Shown: piece by piece, positions 24,101-34,798 of the stretch
Numbering within the stretch: position 1 is the stretch's first letter
Layout: each line of letters begins with the position of its first letter
Assembly: GCA_028532985.1 (NCBI GenBank)
Contig: JANCIK010000008.1
Coordinates: 3,348,001-3,412,000 of the forward strand
Reading direction: 5' to 3'
From: Stropharia rugosoannulata
Lineage: Eukaryota; Basidiomycota; Agaricomycetes; Agaricales; Strophariaceae
DNA: 64,000 nucleotides
Program-made: the position numbers and the translations under genes
Notes under the pieces: model-generated
Databases searched by the model: none
The model's input: the letters and a program-made list of their open reading frames with translations, nothing else
What the model was told of the DNA's origin: nothing

Positions 24101-25311
24101 ATGCCGCTGTTAGACCTTCCACTTGAGCTACTCGACACAGTTTTCGATAACATGGACCCCCCGGATGTGATGGCGTGTGCCACTGTATGCAGCGCGCTCC
24201 GCGTGCCCGCACAGAGGTCGCACTTCTCCGTACTGCGAATAGAGTCACGTAAACAGCTCGCTCATTGGTGCAAGGCGCCGTCGCGCGTGTGCAAAGACGA
24301 GATACTCCACGCTGTTCGCAGGATCCTCGGAGGCGCAGCACCGTGCAACACTCCCGAACGGATACACATACAGAACAGGTTCATCCCGAGCTACGTTGGC
24401 ACGCTCGAGCTAGCAGACATGAACTGCGGCATGCCAGACCTCTCGCCGTTCGTCAACCTGCGTGCGCTGACCTTCACCGAGGTGTCGAATGCAAAGAAGC
24501 GTCGCCGCCACGCCGTCCCGCGTCTGGCCCAGCCGCGAATACGGCGGCTCGTGGTGCGCAAGTGCCATCCGGCGTTTGTGCACAGTCTTATTGAAGGGGC
24601 GTTGGATCTGAATGCTATAGAGAGCCTGGTCGTATTCCAGAGCAGCGGGGTGGTCAATGCGCTGCTCGAATGCTGTACGGCGACGCTGGTGGATCTCCAT
24701 ATACAAAGTGAGTTGTTGGTTTGTGTTCCTTGGGTTCAAAGAGGCGGTGCTAACTTCAGAACGAACCAACAGCAAAGGGTCTCGAATACGAGGATGCCAG
24801 AGCGATAAGAATAAACATCCCGTCCACTATTAAAGTACTGCGTGTTGAAGTACAATGCGGGAGCCACGGTGGGGGGCCGCGGCAGGCCAAGGATATCCAC
24901 ACCATCGTCAGCTGTATCCCGCGCACAAGTGCGCTGCATACAGTCGTCCTTACATCGTCCATGCAGATCCGATTTGCGCGTATACGCGACGCCGTGCCCG
25001 GAGACAGGAACAGGTATGCGCAAGCGCCCAACTTCTTCGCTCAGGAATACTGGGCTGGGGTCGCGGACCTGCTGCGTGCCTCCAGAATGCCAGACTGCGA
25101 GAAAGGCTCTGTACCGCCCCTCTGCGTGTGCTTCAATACGACGGTGCACCATTACGCGGCGGACTCGGACGTTAGTGGCTCGACGGCAGTGCTTAGATCT
25201 GACATAGAGGCCTGGGCACAGCGTACCTTTGCTCGGCCGGGTTCCAGAAGGATAAATCTTGACTTGAACGCTACTGTTATTGAGGATACAGCCCATCCAA
25301 TTTATTGGTGA
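24101..25311 (+). CDS. F-box protein
   Basis: Two exons, 24101..24707 and 24773..25311. A 65-bp GT-AG intron joins ...VDLHIQ to TKGLEYEDARAI... in frame, giving 381 residues. The N-terminus carries an F-box: LPLELLDTVFDNMDPPDVMACATVCSALR (residues about 6-34) has the Leu-Pro start, the hydrophobic spacing and the VCxxLR end of the family. The rest shows leucine-containing strands (LELADMN, LRALTFTEV, IRRLVVRKC) typical of the degenerate LRR-like C-terminal halves of Agaricomycete F-box proteins. By family it would recruit a substrate to an SCF (Skp1-cullin) ubiquitin ligase; the target is unknown. Basidiomycetes carry large expansions of such genes. Confidence 0.82.
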
Positions 25312-25594
25312 TGGTTATAATACCCCCTCTTATTTATGGGTCTTTAAGGTACATGCTTTGGTCTGCTTGTCATACCATGAAGAGCGATTCTGTGCTCGCC
25401 ACCGAGTACTAGAGACCTTGATAAATACCCGCTTGTAAGCATTCAGCCGTCTGATATATCAACCAACCTCGGGACATTTCAGGAAGTCTCTGATTCATGA
25501 TTAACAATATTTGGGGTGTCATATGTCAATGGATACAATCCAATTTGCGCTCTTAGATCTGCCATACAAATGGACATGTTATCGTCAAGTATTT

Positions 25595-25715
25595 GTTTGA
25601 GATTTAAGGTCTGCAAATGGGGTTACAAACGATTCGGGATGTCCGTAAATGGCAACACCGATGCCTATTTCCCCATGTATTTCACTGTCATATCTGCGCA
25701 TAAACAAAATACTGG
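25595..25715 (-). pseudogene. Relic shared with 41487-41600
   Basis: ATGGCAACACCGATGCCTAT and the surrounding ~100 bp match the region at 41545, including GAGATTTA(A/T)GGTCTGC and TGTATTTCACTGTCA. The 41-kb copy still has a minus-strand frame (YKEIGIGVAMIYGEPEVV); here the frame is broken. The protein family is unknown. Confidence 0.5.
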
Positions 25716-27824
25716 TTGACACCGCTACTGCGGTTCGTCATCGAATCCGGCCCGCTACATGCCGCTTACGCGGACTTGAAAAAACAAGTGAATTCTTGTA
25801 TAACGGCTCGAGCTGTCAAATCTGGCAAGGATATGAGGATGTAGAAAGTATATTGAATGACTAATGCTCAGTTACTACTGCCAGTGACAACGCTGTTTAT
25901 TATAACAGGTCGAACATCCCCGTCAATGTCCTACAATTATTACACTCTGTAATTGATGACTGGAGTACGAACCTTTGCTTTTAAACATGCCTTCACATGG
26001 TCGCCGAGTCCATTCAAGGTGCCACATGTCTACATCTATTCAGACTCACACGATCACCTTCTCATCCAAGGTGTGCAAGTCGTGACTTGATGACTGCGTC
26101 GGTGGAAGCCCTAAGCCCTTGATGTGTCAGCCCCCAGTGGGAACGGATACAAAAAGCGAGTGGGCGTAGGGAATTTGAGCGGGGACGGCCTTCTGCTACT
26201 GGTGTCTCCTCCTTTCCCCCCACCCCCAACACCCACCTCCACCCCAGGCGCCTACGGGCGCTAGTTTCCCAGGCCCTGGGCGGCGTCGATCATATGTCAC
26301 CACGGAACAACCTAGTACAATACCACCTGATCGCTCTCTATTCTGCAAGGCTGTGCTCAGCGAGGCTGTGCATCGCACGCCGCGGGGGCTGAGAAGGGGC
26401 GGAAGTCAAAATATCGAAGATTTCTACGTGGGATCCTAGTACGTTGCTCTATTAGGCTTGATTTCCGTTTCTTCGGTCTCGACAAGCTCAGTGGGCTGAA
26501 TCTAGATTAGAAAATGTGTCCGGGATGCTGTGAACGAAGCACGGGGGATTAAACGGCAGGGACTGCTTTGGGTGTTCGTCATTTCCGCTTATACTACGGC
26601 CAATGAGCATCACAGAGCTCGTATGGTGCCTGGTCAGGCCCATTGGGACACTGACTGGACGTATACTCGTGTGGGCTGAACACTCTCCGCCGTCCTTACC
26701 GCTCCTTCTACTTCATGCTTCGACACACCAAACCTACCAAACCCCCTCCATAGTAGTAGTAAACTTTGCCATCTAATTTGCCATCCAATTTGGGTCGAAA
26801 AACGTATTTTTTGAATACTGATGTTTGATGTATGTTTTTGTAGCTACATAATGCATTTGGATCGTATCGAAACTTGATACTAGGACCTCCCATTTCGAGG
26901 GATGGGAATCGTCCCTTAAGTTATGTAAAAATAGACAAAAGCAAGGTATGAGGTTGTCGCAAGGTCCCGGCCGGCCTGCCGGTCCCGGCACATCCCGATA
27001 CCTGCTCCGGTCTCCATGTCCTGCTTTCGTCCGCGTCATCATCTCCTGCTTCATCATCGCGCCCAATTCTTCAAGACAAGGCTTATCCGCCATTTCTTCC
27101 AATCAATGCTCTTTAATGTGTGTTTTTCAGAAAATGCTTTTACTCTGAGCGCACCGTTGCCAATGAGGACTCCTGACTAAAACCACCTTTATCGCACGTC
27201 TCGGACGACCAAATTTCGGCGAGCGAGAAACAGCTTGCATGAAGGCCACAAACCTAAAAGACTTCTAATTGTATCGGTCAACTCTCTACCACTCTAGACG
27301 ACTTCTTCTATCCTATCTCTTGTTGGCCATTCCTCGAACGTGCGCAGCTACGCACGTTGGCCGCAACAGGAGCTTGTAGGCGAGTACCAATGCCAGTCAA
27401 TGCTTCGCATCTGTGCCTCTCAGCTATTATTTTCCGGATCCAGCGGGTCGGCTGAAGGGCGCCTTCAAAATAAAATTCCCTTTCGATATGAAGGTGAGTT
27501 ACTGACCTTCCTACATTTGGTTAGCTACGTTGGTCTGACTATGCTATGTTCAGACAGTTCAGTTACTCCGAAAATACACTCGGACTTGATTTACGCTCAA
27601 CGGCTAGTGTCCGCTGAAACGAACGCAACTCTACTGGAAGAGTTGCGTTGTCGGTATACAGTTGTGTCTAATACCCGTACCCGTATCTGGGATGAATTTG
27701 CCAGGGATAGAGCGAGAACGGAACGGGATGAAAATGGGACTGTCCTGCGGAACACTTCTCAGCAACGCACATGGGTTATAGTAAGCTACTTGGTCCTACG
27801 CGCTTGTTCCCGCCACAAACCCAC

Positions 27825-27831
27825 TATATAA
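27825..27831 (+). promoter_or_regulatory. TATA-like box upstream of GT4 gene
   Basis: TATATAA lies 72 bp before the start codon at 27903, with a pyrimidine-rich run (CTCTTTCACTTTCACC) just before the ATG, as is common in fungal promoters. Confidence 0.45.
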
Positions 27832-27902
27832 TGTTGCTCGGTCCACCATTCTGCACCCGTCACCTTCCTAGTCTCTTTCACTTTCACCATCACTGACCTT
27901 TC

Positions 27903-29435
27903 ATGGCCCTTTTGGAGGGAAAACGGATCCTTGTGTTCACCGAATCCTATGGCGACGTGAACGGAGTGTCGAAGACTACTAACAAAATCGTCGAGTACCT
28001 TAAGGCTCAAGGCGGGGATGTCATAATCGTCTCTCCGAAGTCCTTGCAAACTTACAAGTCCACCACCCACAATGAACAGATCCATGTGTCTGGGTATCCT
28101 CTCCCCATGAACCCAGAACTTTCCCTAGCCTACCCTGTTCGGATAGATAGGATTATGTGGAAGGCATCGGCGCTGTGGGGACCGAAAATCCATGCGTCCA
28201 GCGATAATCTAATGCCTACAACGGGTTTACTACAGCCTGACCTCATATACATCGCATCCCCGGCAAGTCTTGGATATCAAATACTTCTTCAACTGCGTCT
28301 GCTCTCCACCATTGGACTACCGCAAGTTCCCATTATTGCCAACTACGAAACAGACCTTGCTATGTATGCCCTGCTCATGCTTCCCCGCCCCTTTTCCACA
28401 TTCTCCAACTGGTTTCTGACGTTGGTAGAAGGTTCCCTCTACTCACACGGTACAGTGACGAAAATCTTCTACCCCTGCCATTCCGTGCGGGATTATTTGG
28501 TTGGCGTGAGCGTACCGGAAGCCAAACTTACGGGACTGGCACGAGGCGTAGACACCACTCTGTTCTCCCCTACTCGAGCTGATCCTGGTTACAAGGCGCG
28601 GTTCACTGGTCCGGACGAGAAGCTCGTTTTACTGAGCGTCTGCCGTCTCTCTCACGAGAAGGGCTTCGACTTTCTAGCGCGGGTTGCACACAAACTTCAT
28701 GCTCACCAATTCCCCTTCCACTTGCACATTGTTGGGAGTAATCCCTCCCTCACAGTTGTTTCAGAAATTCAATCTCTATTTTTCGACCTACCCCCAAACA
28801 CTGTTACATTCTCCGGCCTGCTGGTCGGGGAGGATTTGGCGCGCGCCTATGCGAGCGCAGACGTCTTCGTACATTCCTCAGTATCCGAGACCTTTGGTCT
28901 TGTTGTACTTGAGGCTATGGCATCAGGTCTCCCAATCATTGCTCGCGACCAGGGCGGGCCCTCGGATATAGTTCAGCACGGCAAAGTAGGATATCTCGTA
29001 CCACCGGACGACCTGGACGGCTTTGTTGCTCGAGTCGAGGAATTCGGACAAGCCGGCGCTCTGGGCCGCACTGGCGGCGTTCGCATGGGATCCGAAGGGA
29101 GAATACAAGCTGAGAATACAACATGGGACACTATAGGAGACAAGGTGGCCCATGTTATGAGTAGCGCACTGAAGCAAAGTCAGCGAACACCTCCCGAGAG
29201 TTCGGGTGCAATATCCGCCCCCGGTGTGACAGGTGTGCTTGTTCTCGGAGCCAGTGTTGTGATCATCACTTCCGTGTGGGCGGGAACTACTGTTATGTAT
29301 ATATTCTCGCGTGTTCCCAGCATCGTACGCGATTTTGGATGTCATATAAGAGTAAAACTGGCGAGCTGGTCAAAGAGGGTAGAAGTCTTCAGCAGCTTTA
29401 CGCGGCGACGAAAGTCGATTATTATTTGCCAATAA
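27903..29435 (+). CDS. GT4-family glycosyltransferase with C-terminal membrane segment
   Basis: A single-exon gene of 510 residues. The N-terminal Rossmann half begins RILVFTESYGDVNGVSKTT, typical of GT4 (GT-B fold) enzymes acting on lipid acceptors. The C-terminal half has LLSVCRLSHEKGFDFL, LHIVGS, FSGLLVGEDLARAYASADVF and the EX7E motif in SETFGLVVLEAMASGLP (Glu near residues 329 and 337), followed by GGPSDIV and GYLVPPDD. The closest family in my judgement is the SQD2 / GDP-mannose-dependent alpha-mannosyltransferase-like group; the sugar and acceptor are not decidable. After residue 435 there is a hydrophobic stretch (GVLVLGASVVIITSVW) and a basic tail, suggesting a membrane anchor, which is extra to the bacterial forms. 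The start is supported by the TATA-like box 72 bp upstream. Confidence 0.88.
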   Translation: MALLEGKRILVFTESYGDVNGVSKTTNKIVEYLKAQGGDVIIVSPKSLQTYKSTTHNEQIHVSGYPLPMNPELSLAYPVRIDRIMWKASALWGPKIHASSDNLMPTTGLLQPDLIYIASPASLGYQILLQLRLLSTIGLPQVPIIANYETDLAMYALLMLPRPFSTFSNWFLTLVEGSLYSHGTVTKIFYPCHSVRDYLVGVSVPEAKLTGLARGVDTTLFSPTRADPGYKARFTGPDEKLVLLSVCRLSHEKGFDFLARVAHKLHAHQFPFHLHIVGSNPSLTVVSEIQSLFFDLPPNTVTFSGLLVGEDLARAYASADVFVHSSVSETFGLVVLEAMASGLPIIARDQGGPSDIVQHGKVGYLVPPDDLDGFVARVEEFGQAGALGRTGGVRMGSEGRIQAENTTWDTIGDKVAHVMSSALKQSQRTPPESSGAISAPGVTGVLVLGASVVIITSVWAGTTVMYIFSRVPSIVRDFGCHIRVKLASWSKRVEVFSSFTRRRKSIIICQ

Positions 29436-30260
29436 TAATTTAAACTTTTATATTTACTATATATTTCACGCATCTACTTTTTGATCCTGCTAATAAAGTG
29501 TTCCTTGGTTCTACTTTGGTTCTCCTCAAATTTTTACCAGGAAATGCTTCGGAAACACCGCGATATGTGAAGGTGCTTTACATAGGCCTGTCGGCGCGGG
29601 AAGCTCGTGGGAACAATACTCCCGCCCCTGACTCGAAAGCGACTTGAATCGCATCTTCAACTGGTCTCAGCTACCCAGTGTTTCGCATTATCGTCTGTAC
29701 CGATGAAATAAACGGGTACACTAATGAGTCAAATCCCAGCCCGAGTCACTGAATGGTTCAAAAATGGATGACACTTGGATGACACTCTAAATATATTACG
29801 GATTTGCTCCGGATTGTCAGGGCTTCCGAGTCGTACATTTACCATGATGAATTCAATATCAAATTAATATCAGGGTACTTTAGTGAGACTAATATATAAT
29901 GTCAAAAGACTTTTTTGTAAGTATCAGGACATCCGAAATGCAGTCCTAGCAAACCTTGCAGAACTTGCCACTCAATGACCAGTTTGAAGTGAAAGTATTT
30001 GTTCCCCAGCGCACTGTTTACTAAAGCACCGATCGGGACCGAGTATGTGAAGACTCAGTACTCAGCTACTGTACATACTGTCAATGCCCAATATTTCAAT
30101 GCACGATCAAATCCGCCGCCATCGGAAACATCCGACACGCGAAAAGGCAGGTTGTTCATGCTCAAGGACTATAAATGTACTAGGGCCTCTATCTTCTGCC
30201 CCGTAAATCATTTACCTCCTGCCAACAGTACGATTTCACTCAAATAGTCTTATAGGCACG
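29436..30260. other. Intergenic with TATA box near its end
   Basis: AT-rich after the GT4 stop. TATAAA at 30170-30175 lies 86 bp before the next start codon. No gene was seen. Confidence 0.45.
30170..30175 (+). promoter_or_regulatory. TATA box upstream of acyltransferase gene
   Basis: TATAAA 86 bp before the ATG at 30261, in the context GGACTATAAATG. Confidence 0.5.
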
Positions 30261-31607
30261 ATGACCGATGTCACTTTGGACGTCTTCGGCCAGCAGCTTG
30301 GTCTCAGCAACCTCTATACGCAAATTTGCTTTTGCTTTCAGATCCCCGATGATCATATACAGCTTTCTGCCATAATAAGCACGCTTACCAGCGGTCTCAA
30401 AAGGATGTCTGCAGCTTTTCCATGGGTTGCGGGACAAGTAATCAAGGACGATAGCACAGGTTTATTCAAGGTCGTTGCATTGGACGATATACCACGTCTA
30501 GTGGTGAAGGACCTTCGAAGTGACAACACGGTACCATCGATGGGTCTTCTTAGACAATCGCAGTTCCCTATGCGTATGCTGGACGAGAATATAATTTCCC
30601 CGAAGAATACTCTTTCTACTGGGACATCCGATCAAGACTCTCCGGTGTTCCTTGTTCAAGCGACGTTTATCAAAGAAGGGCTGCTTATTACCTTCGTTGC
30701 CCAACACAACGTGATGGATATGACTGGTCAAGGCCGAGTTATCAACCTACTGGACAAGGCTTGTCATGGGCACCACTATACACAGGACGAAGTAACGTCT
30801 GGAAACGTCGACAGGACCACTATTATATCGTTTCTTGATGAATCATACGATGTAGGACCGGAGCTTGACCACCAGAAAATCAAACCCCGTCCCTCATCAG
30901 AGACCAAGCCGACAGACTCAAAGGAACCAACAAGCTCTTCCTGGGCCTACTTCATTTTCAGCTCAGACTCCCTCGCAGCCTTAAAATCCATTGCCAGCGC
31001 GTCTCTTGAATCTGGATATATATCAACCGACGATACGATGAGCGCATTCATCTGGCAATCCATCATCCGTGTCCGACTCCGCAGGTTAGATCCCACGCGG
31101 ACTGTGACCTTTGCGCGTGCCATAGATCCTCGTAGGTATCTTGACGTCCCAGCAACGTACCCCGGGATGGTGCAAAATATGACGTATCATACGTACAGCG
31201 CCCAAGACCTCGTCAAGACCCCGCTGGGAGAGATCGCCGCTCAGCTGCGGACGGCTGTGGACCCCATGTCATCTAGCCTACCTTTCCAAACTCGCGCCCT
31301 AGCCACAGCCCTTCACCGTTCCCTAACAAAAGACGATTTTAGCGTTACGGCCACTCTAGACTTATCAGCTGATCTTATGCTAAGCTCTTGGGCTAAGGAA
31401 ACCTTCCATAACTTGGACTTCCACTTGGGATTGGGCAAGCCAGAAGCGGTGCGACGACCACAGTTTACGCCTGTGGAGAGCTTGTTATACTTGATGCCAA
31501 AAGCTCTAAACGGAGATATTGCAGCAGCGTTATGTCTGCGAGACGGGGATATGGATTTTTTGAAGGACGATTATGAATTTTGTAAATATGCTACATATGT
31601 CGGGTGA
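30261..31607 (+). CDS. BAHD-type acyltransferase (trichothecene 3-O-acetyltransferase-like)
   Basis: A single exon of 448 residues, close to the usual BAHD length. The catalytic HXXXD motif is present as HNVMD near residues 149-153 (context LITFVAQHNVMDMTGQ). The second family motif, DFGWG in plants, appears in the fungal form DFHLGLGKP near residue 387. Other supports are the start LDVFGQQLGLSNLYTQICFCF, SAAFPWVAGQV, and the mid-protein segment DDTMSAFIWQSIIRVR. By family it transfers an acetyl or other acyl group from CoA to a hydroxyl or amine of a small molecule. The fungal members I recall include the trichothecene detoxifying acetyltransferases. The substrate here is unknown. The protein lacks a signal peptide and is probably cytosolic. 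Confidence 0.87.
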   Translation: MTDVTLDVFGQQLGLSNLYTQICFCFQIPDDHIQLSAIISTLTSGLKRMSAAFPWVAGQVIKDDSTGLFKVVALDDIPRLVVKDLRSDNTVPSMGLLRQSQFPMRMLDENIISPKNTLSTGTSDQDSPVFLVQATFIKEGLLITFVAQHNVMDMTGQGRVINLLDKACHGHHYTQDEVTSGNVDRTTIISFLDESYDVGPELDHQKIKPRPSSETKPTDSKEPTSSSWAYFIFSSDSLAALKSIASASLESGYISTDDTMSAFIWQSIIRVRLRRLDPTRTVTFARAIDPRRYLDVPATYPGMVQNMTYHTYSAQDLVKTPLGEIAAQLRTAVDPMSSSLPFQTRALATALHRSLTKDDFSVTATLDLSADLMLSSWAKETFHNLDFHLGLGKPEAVRRPQFTPVESLLYLMPKALNGDIAAALCLRDGDMDFLKDDYEFCKYATYVG

Positions 31608-32267
31608 AGGTCTACATGTATAAAGCTATTAGTAAGTTGGAGTGTATAATACAGTCTTTGTTACGAGTAAACGCGCATTCAAGAGATCAGACGTTGTCCA
31701 TCCATTCCGCCGTCGATACTCGTCCCACTGAGCCAGATGTTCATAATTTTATATCCCAGATTAATATTTTCCTTCGTGCGGAAGTATTCATCCCAAAAGT
31801 CTAGCTGCTACGTAATTTCCAGATGAGTTCAGTGTCCTAAACACTAAATGTATAAGCTAAAGCTCCCTGTCAGACACGTTTAATTATAATGTATTATTTA
31901 GACTGTATTGAGGTATGGGTCCAGGTCAGCATATTGGATGAAGTCTGGATAGCCGAACTTAACCGAGATATGTTGGCATAAGTTACATAACCGTAGTTGG
32001 GGATAGATATCATTCTACGCTGACTAGAATTGTTTTCATGAGTGGCCAGCTGAAATCCGACACGAGATGTAGATGTACTGAGTCGAGGAAGACGGTATGG
32101 CTCCAAATAACTAACTCATATAAATGTCAGTGTTCTACTACCGCTGCGTTAGACCCTTCAAATCGCTTGTCTCGTGAGTTTGATGTGCTTAAGTTAATCA
32201 GCCGCCGTGGTCTACACGGCCTCGTCTCTCGTCTTAATTATTTTTTGTGCAGTACGACCGATTCAGG
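31608..32267. other. Intergenic between convergent genes
   Basis: The 3' regions of the acyltransferase (plus) and the dehydrogenase (minus). AT-rich, no supported gene. Confidence 0.5.
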
Positions 32268-33329
32268 CTACCACGGAAGTGTACTCCCGTCGTGCACTAC
32301 AAACTGTCCACCTTGGGCCTCACGTGTGGCACTCCGCACGAGGTCGACGAGGCGGTCCGCGGCGACTTCGATGGGAACAGTGTTGTCTTGCATCATTTCT
32401 GCTAGTACACCGGTTGTATCCATCTCTATTGAACTGCGTGCTAACCCGCCAACGTGACAATTATTATTTACTAAGGACAGGACATTACGAAGATCACGCA
32501 CCCATCTCAGTGTCGATCCCACCAGGAGCAAGGGGAAAGCACGCTACAGCATCGCATCGCATCAGCTCGTCAGTAGACTCTGGTAAACCCAACACTAGAG
32601 TAAACACAAACTCACTAAGCCACTCGTTCTCGAAATGGATCTTCCGTGCGATCCAATTGAGGGCAACTTTACTCACACCATACGCTGTGTACCCGACGGC
32701 GAAGGGTGTCCCGAATGTGAGGCTCGCCGCATGCGTACTAATAGCGACGAGCTTCGGATTAGAGCTGGCCTTTAGAAGTGTGTAAAGTGCCTGATACAAG
32801 ATAAGGAATCCAGTTGTGTTAGCCTTGTATATTTGAATGATGGTGGTCAACGTCTGTTCAACTTAGGCATACATAGATGGCACACCTCAAGATGGGCAGT
32901 TAGCATGTCTACCGGCATCTCCTCCACCCGTGCGAAGAAGTTGGAAATTGCTGCAGCATTCTTGGTTCCAAAACTAGGAATATCAGAGGGAGATACGGAC
33001 CTGCATTTGCGATGACGACGTCGACTCGCCCATGAGCCGCACGTATGCTGTCCGCAAGACGTGCGTTGCCCTCCATATCAGCGGATATATACTGCAGGAG
33101 CTGCAGGCGTCCAGGATGTAAGTTATGTAATTGGAGCAACTGGCTCGCTGTGGCGGCGTCGGGGTCCCGCAGCCCAGCGTAGACGAATGCGTTGGGGTCT
33201 TTGACCAAAACTGATTGGACGATGCCGAGTCCTATGGTGTGTCTATGTCGATCAGATGTGCACTACGCTTTGTGTTTCCCTACCAAGTCCACGATTGGCG
33301 CCCGTAACAAGGTAAACGGTTGTGGGCAT
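32268..33329 (-). CDS. Short-chain dehydrogenase/reductase (SDR)
   Basis: Six exons: complement(32268..32440, 32502..32543, 32616..32823, 32886..32950, 33001..33231, 33284..33329). Introns are 50-72 bp, all GT-AG, all phases match; 254 residues. Classical SDR features: cofactor loop VTGANRGLG at residues 8-16 (TGxxxGxG), NAG motif VIANAG, and active site YxxxK as YGVSK in GYTAYGVSKVALNW. The length fits the family. It probably reduces or oxidises a small carbonyl or alcohol substrate with NAD(P)H in the cytosol. It ends in GGQFVVHDGSTLPW. A damaged paralogue sharing exons 4-6 is at 45065-45601. It is convergent with the acyltransferase. Confidence 0.9.
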
Positions 33330-34798
33330 TGAGATCGTTTGGTATGTGAAGTTGATGTCGGTATGTTGTGCAATCGTTACACTGGTATGTTGGAAGTCCT
33401 AATATAAGACTTTTGAAACTTCCTATTTAGTCTAAACAGTCGCAAACTCTATATTTGCCACCGGAGTTCGTAGGTTCGGAGCAAGCCGCCGGCTGCTCCG
33501 GCGCGAGCGCAAGCAGCGGCACCTTCGCAGAAGGGGCTTGCTTCAGAGTCCATCAAAAAATATGATCACCGTTCATCGACGCTATACCTCAAGACTCGGT
33601 GCTCACCTTAATTAAAAAACACAAATTATATACTGAATATACATTGAAACAACACAATGTACTTAGAAATAAAATTCCTACATGAATAAGTATGTTAAAG
33701 AAAGATTGATGCGCAAAACATCAGATCATACTATATTTCATTTATCATCCCAAGTACATCTCTCTGGAGCTTGAATCTTCCCTGATAAATACTTTTACTT
33801 GGCCTTAAACGTTTCATACATTTTTATTGTAACCAGAGTGCCGAATAGAAACTCAAAAAGTCATTTCATTGTTGACTGGGCTGCTGTCACGGCCCCGTCA
33901 CACGGGGTTACAACCGCCATCTAAGGCAGACACTACTAGGTACGCACACAATATGTATTCAATATATGTACTGGCGGTACAAATTATCTTATTCAGGCAA
34001 TTATGAACATATTCTCACTGATACTTGTCCAAGCGCACTCTGTGAGAGGCTGCGTGCAAAGGTGCGCTTTAACACGTGACCACGTAAACTATTCATTTTC
34101 CATCGTTGATCCTCAATGTAAGTCGAATTAAGCAGTACAAGTTTGAGCTACGGACATCAAAATTTATGAAAAGCTTTACAAATAACACAGAAGGTCCTAT
34201 GTACATGTACGGAGGATTTGGCTTAATGTAGACTGTGCTAGGAAGATGTTTTTATTCAGGTCTGAATATAGCACATCAAAGCTTGTATAATAAATTCACT
34301 TGATAACACGAAGGTAATCAAAGTATACCAACACATGCTGTCTATGTATTTGTACATACTACAACTTATTTGAAGCGATTTGGTGGAGAACTCGCGCCAA
34401 GCGTCGAGTGAGAGTAAACCCCCTCAAACGACGGACTCTGAAGCAAGCCCCTTGTCAGGGCTTGCAGCATGCAACCAACCATAATTACATACAAATAAAC
34501 ACCGGCCGCTGACAAATGGGCTTGTTCCGAACCTACCGGAGTTCGGACATCCAAATTTCCTCCCATATTAATTACGTAAAGTATATCTCACTGGTGTACA
34601 AGTACAGTTGGAGCTTATCGGCGTTGCGCACGGACAGCCACGACCAGTACACGGTATGTTCCCTCATGAAAAGCACGTTTCGAAGCAGATGAATAGCCAT
34701 TAATACAGCGGTCTGTGGCGCTGTCCTCACATGTATTGATTGTACGGGACCCATATATCCAGTTTTATCAATAGCACGGCAATTGTCACACATGTGGT
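33330..34798. other. Intergenic; contains an inverted-repeat relic
   Basis: Short sequence upstream of the SDR gene, then the IR element at 33465-34555, then unannotated sequence up to the hAT derivative. No gene was seen. Confidence 0.45.
33465..34555. repeat. Inverted-repeat element of about 1.1 kb, no coding capacity
   Basis: GTAGGTTCGGAGCAAGCC on the left is matched by the reverse complement of GGGCTTGTTCCGAACCTAC on the right. A second inverted pair, GGCTTGCTTCAGAGTCC (33535-33551) and GGACTCTGAAGCAAGCC (34433-34449), lies inside. The interior is AT-rich. The exact ends and target duplication are not clear. Confidence 0.5.

Larger units (their letters stand above)
25312..27902. other. 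Intergenic, gene-poor; one repeated relic
   Basis: It contains a fragment at 25595-25715 shared with 41487-41600, a GGGG/CCCC-rich patch near 26210-26290, and a GGCCGGCC-rich patch near 26965-27000. An open frame at 27340-27831 (163 codons) has no family features and overlaps the presumed promoter zone of the next gene, so I do not call it. The end of an open frame at about 25725-25864 (TCRLRGLEKTSEFL, IWQGYEDVES) looks protein-like but has no visible start. Confidence 0.4.

Noticed and set aside
27340..27831. 163-codon open frame upstream of the GT4 gene
   Set aside because: No recognisable domain or splice support, and it overlaps the TATA-like box and promoter zone of the GT4 gene.
32854..32885. 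32-bp intron in the SDR gene
   Set aside because: Too short for a fungal intron. The acceptor ACAAG before GCTAACACA gives a 62-bp intron and a better protein (LEANTTGF), matching the paralogue.
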